DNA of 48,242 nucleotides, taken from positions 1 through 48,242 of the forward strand of contig NZ_ALCA01000085.1 in the NCBI RefSeq assembly GCF_000278725.1, given 5' to 3'. Position numbers and translations under genes: made by a program. The notes below the pieces were generated by a model. That model searched no databases, was not told the origin of the DNA, and saw only the letters and a program-made list of their open reading frames with translations. Source of the DNA: Actinomyces sp. ICM47. GTDB lineage: Bacteria > Actinomycetota > Actinomycetes > Actinomycetales > Actinomycetaceae. Below are positions 45,001-48,242 of this stretch, in pieces (within the stretch, counting starts at the first letter, position 1; each line of letters begins with the position of its first letter).

Positions 45001-46049
45001 GATGGATGGATATCCGCGCGGACGCGCAGGATATTTTCGGTTCTCGGTTAGAACTGCACACGGCGAATCCGAAGGAGTCGATCATCAACCGTCAGGGAGC
45101 TGCGCGTATCCCGAAGGGACGCCCCGGTCGTGGTATCGACATGGCGGGACACGAGATGATGATTGGCCTGCCGCGCGCCGATGAGGAGCCGGATCCGACA
45201 ACCGTGTCGCAGGGCGTGGCCTACACGGTCAACAAGATTCGTGAGCACCTGGTAGCTGGCGAGGGGCCAAAGCTGCGCCTGCTGCCCGAGCAGATTACGC
45301 TCGAGGACATCCTGTCTCAGCTGCCTAAGCAGCATATCCTGCCGCGCGGCGGCGGCGACATGATCCTGGGTCTGGAGGAATCACGCCTGGGGCCGCTCCT
45401 GTTCAACACGCGCACGGACTCGCACCTGTATCTCTTCGGGGATGCGAAGACGGGCAAGACGTCGTTCCTTCGCTCGATCATTTCGGAGATCACGCGCCTG
45501 TACACGCCGCGCGAGGCAAAGATCATGGCGATCGACATGCGCCGTTCCCTGTTGGGCGCGGTCCCGGAAGAGTACACGCTGCGCTACGTAACGAATCATC
45601 AGGATGCGATGAAGCAGATGCGTGAGGTCGCGCAGTTCATGCGCACGCGTCTGCCGGGTTCGGATGTGACGCCGGAGCAGATTCGCAACAGAAACTGGTG
45701 GTCGGGTCCCGAGCTGTGGGTCCTGGTGGACGATTATGACCTGGTGGCAACATCGTCGGGTAACCCGCTGATGGATCTGTTGGACCTGCTGCCGCAGGCG
45801 GGCGACATCGGCCTGCACGTCATCATCACGCGCCGCATGGGCGGCGCGTCGCGCGCGACCTACGAGAAGGTCCTGCAAATGATGAACGACCTCGCGGTGA
45901 CGGGCATCCTCTTGTCCGGTAACCCACGCGAGGGCGCGGTCATCAACGGCGTCAAACCGAAGCGATCGATCCCCGGCCGCGCGCAGGTCGTGCACCGCGA
46001 GCTGGGAGTTGTGGGCGCGCAGATGACGTGGACGCCTCCACCGTTCTAA
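42009..46049 (+). CDS. eccC: Type VII secretion ATPase EccC
   Basis: FtsK/SpoIIIE-type motor of the ESX system. 1346 residues as one chain (not split into Ca/Cb): two N-terminal TM helices (about 30-85), then three ATPase domains with Walker A motifs GATGSGKS (486-493), GPQTGKST (854-861) and GDAKTGKT (1144-1151). Walker B-like segments FIVLDEFTEML and VFLVIDGWG are visible in the first two. ATG with AGGAGA 4 nt upstream; an adjoining in-frame TTG is less likely. Heads a plus-strand run continuing to the window end. Confidence 0.96.
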   Translation: MVTRKNWRTAKIPEHPSGVLDLQMPPEKAEPASVGNVLMMIIPMLGSTGVMVFMAVQNGGTRSMMMGGGMLVAMLGMVGFNIFRQLNQHRNTVKNQRHEYLSYLAETRESVRKVAKKQRAYYSWVYPSPDALVTLASNGSRLWSREGSTVNVLAFRYGSGTQPLGLVLKRPPIDPLTELDVVCLAALERFVAVHDHTDNVGKFLYLGDYSHIAVIGAGENAYDEMRAIMMHLACFIEPSKLKIAVLCSADRLGDWEWVKWMPHARSSVVADAVGPGRMISTDSTELAEMIGPDIAMRGAYRRGEDIAEWPHLLLVCDGAEFPSSSPFGSAAGVRGVTIMSRVREWTPMTSHTALRLVVRPGQEHDGGNVVDVVTMDSLPETARADRLTAIQAEAIARRMTPFTSQQSLEDTEEPVGRSDVSRQKDLMELVGIGDIRDFDPEKQWVRREGRARLAAPFAVTPEGKPVVLDIKESAQQGMGPHGLLIGATGSGKSEVLRTLVLALALTHSPEQLNLVLVDFKGGATFAGMADLPHVSAMISNLESELTLVDRMQDALQGEMVRRQEMLRMAGNYANVSDYEADRLAGKHGYPPLPALFIVLDEFTEMLMAKPEFGEVFIMIGRLGRSLSVHLLLASQKMDLGKARGLESHLSYRIALKTFTEGDSREVLGITDAAKLPPLPGSGFLKAGGDGLVRFRASYVAAPPPPRTLASLAEASTAGAPSAPIEILPFTAAPVITREDRGDTEEVDQNQEVVLAGDEVWDDMSEMDIAVAKMKGKGYPAHQVWLPPLETPDTFATLMPDLGPDPEFGYVSRAWREAGTLRVPLGTVDLPLEQRRETLVLDLSGAGGNFALVGGPQTGKSTALRTIVQALSLTYTPQEVQFYVMDFGGGTFAGFAGAPHVAGIATRDTEEVRTRMLAELAAILDDRERYFRQRGIDSMDTYRRGRAAGRYDDGYGDVFLVIDGWGALRSEFDSLDRHVTTMMSRGLSLGVHLIIAANRWMDIRADAQDIFGSRLELHTANPKESIINRQGAARIPKGRPGRGIDMAGHEMMIGLPRADEEPDPTTVSQGVAYTVNKIREHLVAGEGPKLRLLPEQITLEDILSQLPKQHILPRGGGDMILGLEESRLGPLLFNTRTDSHLYLFGDAKTGKTSFLRSIISEITRLYTPREAKIMAIDMRRSLLGAVPEEYTLRYVTNHQDAMKQMREVAQFMRTRLPGSDVTPEQIRNRNWWSGPELWVLVDDYDLVATSSGNPLMDLLDLLPQAGDIGLHVIITRRMGGASRATYEKVLQMMNDLAVTGILLSGNPREGAVINGVKPKRSIPGRAQVVHRELGVVGAQMTWTPPPF

Positions 46050-46056
46050 CAATGCC

Positions 46057-46087
46057 TTGACATGCCAGGCCGTTCGTTGCCTATGAT
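46057..46087 (+). promoter_or_regulatory. Putative promoter of the lipoprotein gene
   Basis: TTGACA (46057-46062) and TATGAT (46082-46087) are near consensus, but the spacer is 19 bp, slightly long. Lies between the eccC stop and the lipoprotein start. Confidence 0.5.
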
Positions 46088-46114
46088 TGACCAGTCTGAA
46101 AGTAGGAGATATTC

Positions 46115-46675
46115 ATGCCCCCTATTGCTTCTCGTCCCGCCCTGGCGGTGGCGTCGCTTCTCGTCATCGCGACAACGCTGACCGCGTGTTCTCCAGTTTT
46201 CTCCTGGAAGGGGGATCGCAAGGATGCGTCCGGCTCTAACGCCGATATTTCCTCGATGCAGAACATTCCGGAGGGCATCAAGCAGGACCTCATCAACCAG
46301 CAGAACGCCGCCTCCGGCAAGGAGAAGAAAGCGATCGGCGCAAAGGCGGCGGCCCTGAACAACATGGTGGGGACCCAGCTGGTGGGCACCGATCCCTACT
46401 CGATTGCGGATCAGCAGTTCACACTCAATCCCGAGGGAACGATTGGGGTGGACAAGGAACAGAAAATCTACCCCCTCATGTCGGCCACGGACTTTTGGCG
46501 CCTGGGCCAGGACACGTACGACCTGTGCGTGGAGCAGGACTGCCAGTACTACTCCTCGTGGACGGTCGACGTGGAAGGCAGCGGCAAGAACGTCACGTAC
46601 GTGTGGACCATGAAGATCGACGGACCCGAGCAGCCGCCTCAGCCGCTGGTGCGCCGCTTCAAGGTCGCCAACTGA
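46115..46675 (+). CDS. Lipoprotein of unknown function in the type VII locus
   Basis: 186 residues with a lipoprotein signal peptide; lipobox LTAC with C25 as the lipidation site. The mature part has no recognised domain; it holds two cysteines (CVEQDC) and ends in a beta-rich segment (SSWTVDVEGSGKNVTYVWTMKIDG). ATG with AGGAG upstream. Its place right after eccC suggests an envelope accessory factor of the secretion system (inference). Confidence 0.85.
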   Translation: MPPIASRPALAVASLLVIATTLTACSPVFSWKGDRKDASGSNADISSMQNIPEGIKQDLINQQNAASGKEKKAIGAKAAALNNMVGTQLVGTDPYSIADQQFTLNPEGTIGVDKEQKIYPLMSATDFWRLGQDTYDLCVEQDCQYYSSWTVDVEGSGKNVTYVWTMKIDGPEQPPQPLVRRFKVAN

Positions 46676-46727
46676 GCGGCCGGCCAGCGACGACTATTCT
46701 GCGAGAATTTCCCGTAAGGAGAACCTG

Positions 46728-47210
46728 ATGGTTGATCAAGCGTATGACGACGCGAAGCAGCAGCAAGCGGATCCGTATATGCAAGAGACCATGGACGCGA
46801 TGACGACCTCGTCGCTGTCCAGTGCCTCGCTCAGTTCCGCTCAGACCGCGGCCGCGTGGGGATTCGAGGAGGGTCCTTCCGCTCTGGGTAGCAGCGCGGG
46901 AGCCTTGTTTTCATCGGTGTCGGACCTGCTCGCCAAGGAAAACGACCTGATCTCTGTGTTCGAGACGAACGTGAAGCTGGCGTCGGAGAGCGTCAAGCAG
47001 AACGAGTGGGATAACCAGCAGGCCCTGGCGCAGGTGACCAGTGCCCTGGACAACGTGGCCAGGTCGCCACAGGCGCAGGCCCTGCTGGATGACCTGGTTC
47101 AGAATGGCTACGTGAAGCCGCAGGAAGGCGCCTCCGGCGCGGAGACGGGTGGTGGATCACCTTCCGAAACGGAAAACGGTGAGGCGTACAGCGATTCTAC
47201 GACTTTCTAG
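46728..47210 (+). CDS. Hypothetical type VII-associated protein
   Basis: 160 residues, family not recognised. Mostly helical: Gln/Asp-rich start, Ser/Ala-rich stretch (about 27-60), a probable coiled segment (AKENDLISVFETNVKLASESVKQNEWDNQQALAQ) and a disordered acidic tail rich in Gly/Ser/Glu. No signal peptide or TM helix. Size and style fit a small ESX substrate or its chaperone. ATG with AAGGAG upstream. Confidence 0.7.
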   Translation: MVDQAYDDAKQQQADPYMQETMDAMTTSSLSSASLSSAQTAAAWGFEEGPSALGSSAGALFSSVSDLLAKENDLISVFETNVKLASESVKQNEWDNQQALAQVTSALDNVARSPQAQALLDDLVQNGYVKPQEGASGAETGGGSPSETENGEAYSDSTTF

Positions 47211-47246
47211 CCCGTTCACGAACCTTTTCTGTAAAGGACCATTACG

Positions 47247-48242
47247 ATGATATTCTCACCGAACTACCTGCGTTTGCTCACCTTCATGGCCGCGGCGCGC
47301 AACAACCGGGGGCTGGATGCCTGGGAGAAAGACCACCAGACGACGCTCGACGGCTTCGACGACGCTATCGCGCGTTTGACCAGTTTTCGAGATGGTCATG
47401 GGTTCACGGGCGAGGCGGCCACCGCGATGAACGCGTGGGTGGATTCCTCAATTAGCCGCATTCAGGCGTATAAGGCCAGCTACGAGAACGGCTACAACGC
47501 GTATGACACGGGTCGACAGGTGATGCAGGCGGCGTTGGCGGAGGCCGAGACGCTCTCTCCAAATTTGTTGGATGAGAAGACTGCGGCGATGCGTGACGAC
47601 TGGTTCGTGGTAATCCCCGAGTCCGAACCAGGCGGCGGCTTTACCGGCCTGGGCCAGCGTTTCACGAGCGGGGAGGCATACGTTGAGGCGGTGGAGGCTC
47701 AGGCTAATGCTCAACGTGAGGCTGCTGCCCAGCGCATCTTGGATGAGCTGAACGCCCATACGACTTCTATCAACAAGGACATGAAAGACGAGACCGCGCT
47801 GAGCGAAAGAGACCTACAACGTGGCATCCTCAATGAAGGACCTGGATCCAATACCGCAGGCGGTAACGGAGCCGGGTTGCCGTGGAGCCGTTCCGCTGCG
47901 GACGGTTATGGTCGCGGGACCGGGCGCGACAGTTCGTCGGGCGAGTATCCGGGTGGTTTTGATCAGCCGTGGTGGAGTGAGGCGGACGCGGCGGCGGCGC
48001 ACAACCGCATTATTTCTTCGGGGGCTGTGCCCACCCAGGAGCCGGCTTACGGTGAGCCGGGGTCGCGCACGAATCCGATCACGGACCCGCAGGACCTTAT
48101 GGACACGGACCTGCTGCACACGCGCGTGAACGGCACGACCTACCGCAATGGTGTCATCGGCGGTCACACGCCGGCCCCGGCGGCGGATGCGCATCACCCC
48201 CTGTGGCGCCTCAACGGCGGACCGGCCTCCGACGCCTCGTCG
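47247..48242 (+). CDS. Probable type VII secretion substrate, 3' end outside window
   Basis: 332 visible residues, no stop before the window end. The N-terminal helical domain has an FTG at 53-55 where WXG proteins have WxG (HGFTGEAATAMNAWV), then a candidate secretion signal Y83-NAY-D87, a second helical stretch to about 200, and a Gly/Ser/Pro-rich linker. This is the layout of long ESX substrates with a C-terminal effector domain, which would lie outside. ATG with AAAGGA upstream. Confidence 0.75.
   Translation, partial: MIFSPNYLRLLTFMAAARNNRGLDAWEKDHQTTLDGFDDAIARLTSFRDGHGFTGEAATAMNAWVDSSISRIQAYKASYENGYNAYDTGRQVMQAALAEAETLSPNLLDEKTAAMRDDWFVVIPESEPGGGFTGLGQRFTSGEAYVEAVEAQANAQREAAAQRILDELNAHTTSINKDMKDETALSERDLQRGILNEGPGSNTAGGNGAGLPWSRSAADGYGRGTGRDSSSGEYPGGFDQPWWSEADAAAAHNRIISSGAVPTQEPAYGEPGSRTNPITDPQDLMDTDLLHTRVNGTTYRNGVIGGHTPAPAADAHHPLWRLNGGPASDASS

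Overview
The window is GC-rich, densely coded actinobacterial chromosome. Four things point to an actinomycete: an all-minus nuo complex I operon, a complete-looking menaquinone gene set that includes a MenJ-type reductase, an adjacent bS22/excisionase-like HTH pair, and an ESX-type (type VII) secretion locus with EccB, EccC, EccD and a mycosin. The Asp/Lys-rich secreted proteins and overall gene style suggest an Actinomyces/Schaalia-like member of the Actinomycetaceae. That genus-level guess is inference.

Layout. (1) 1-7912, minus strand: menJ followed by nuoA-B-C-D-E-F-G. The nuo genes from B to G are coupled by 1- or 4-base overlaps, and nuoG runs off the left edge. (2) 8275-23109: menaquinone biosynthesis. 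menG (-) and menF (+) diverge; menD and menC (-) and menB (+) follow; then menE and menA (+). Interleaved are an HtrA-type protease, a GH13 alpha-glucosidase and an L,D-transpeptidase. MenF, D, C, E, B, A, G and J are all visible; no MenH-like hydrolase is. The quinone made here is the electron acceptor of the adjacent NADH dehydrogenase. (3) 23206-30345: an MFS transporter, a ribokinase-like kinase, a two-TM PLDc_N protein, a histidine phosphatase, the 32-residue ribosomal protein bS22, an HTH protein, and a TrkH/TrkA potassium uptake pair. (4) 30464-48242: a type VII secretion locus. It holds two small WXG100 proteins, EccC, EccB, two EccD-like proteins, MycP, an RDD-FHA protein, a lipoprotein and several probable substrates. 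One substrate operon is YbaB-like protein, then an EspC-like protein with 15-residue repeats, then a His-rich repeat protein. The last gene runs off the right edge.

Non-gene structure is unusually rich. A 13-base word (GACGAGGCCGKGG and its complement) recurs about 17 times in both orientations, mostly between genes or in variable protein tails and linkers. Two convergent intergenic regions carry related long hairpins, one of them in a 165-bp tandem repeat. Further intergenic arrays use short words at 19-20 bp spacing, and there is a 9-bp tandem repeat. Several genes (menF, menB, menA, the PLDc_N gene, the histidine phosphatase) have a TANNNT -10 box 6-8 nt before the start codon and no Shine-Dalgarno, which suggests leaderless mRNAs.
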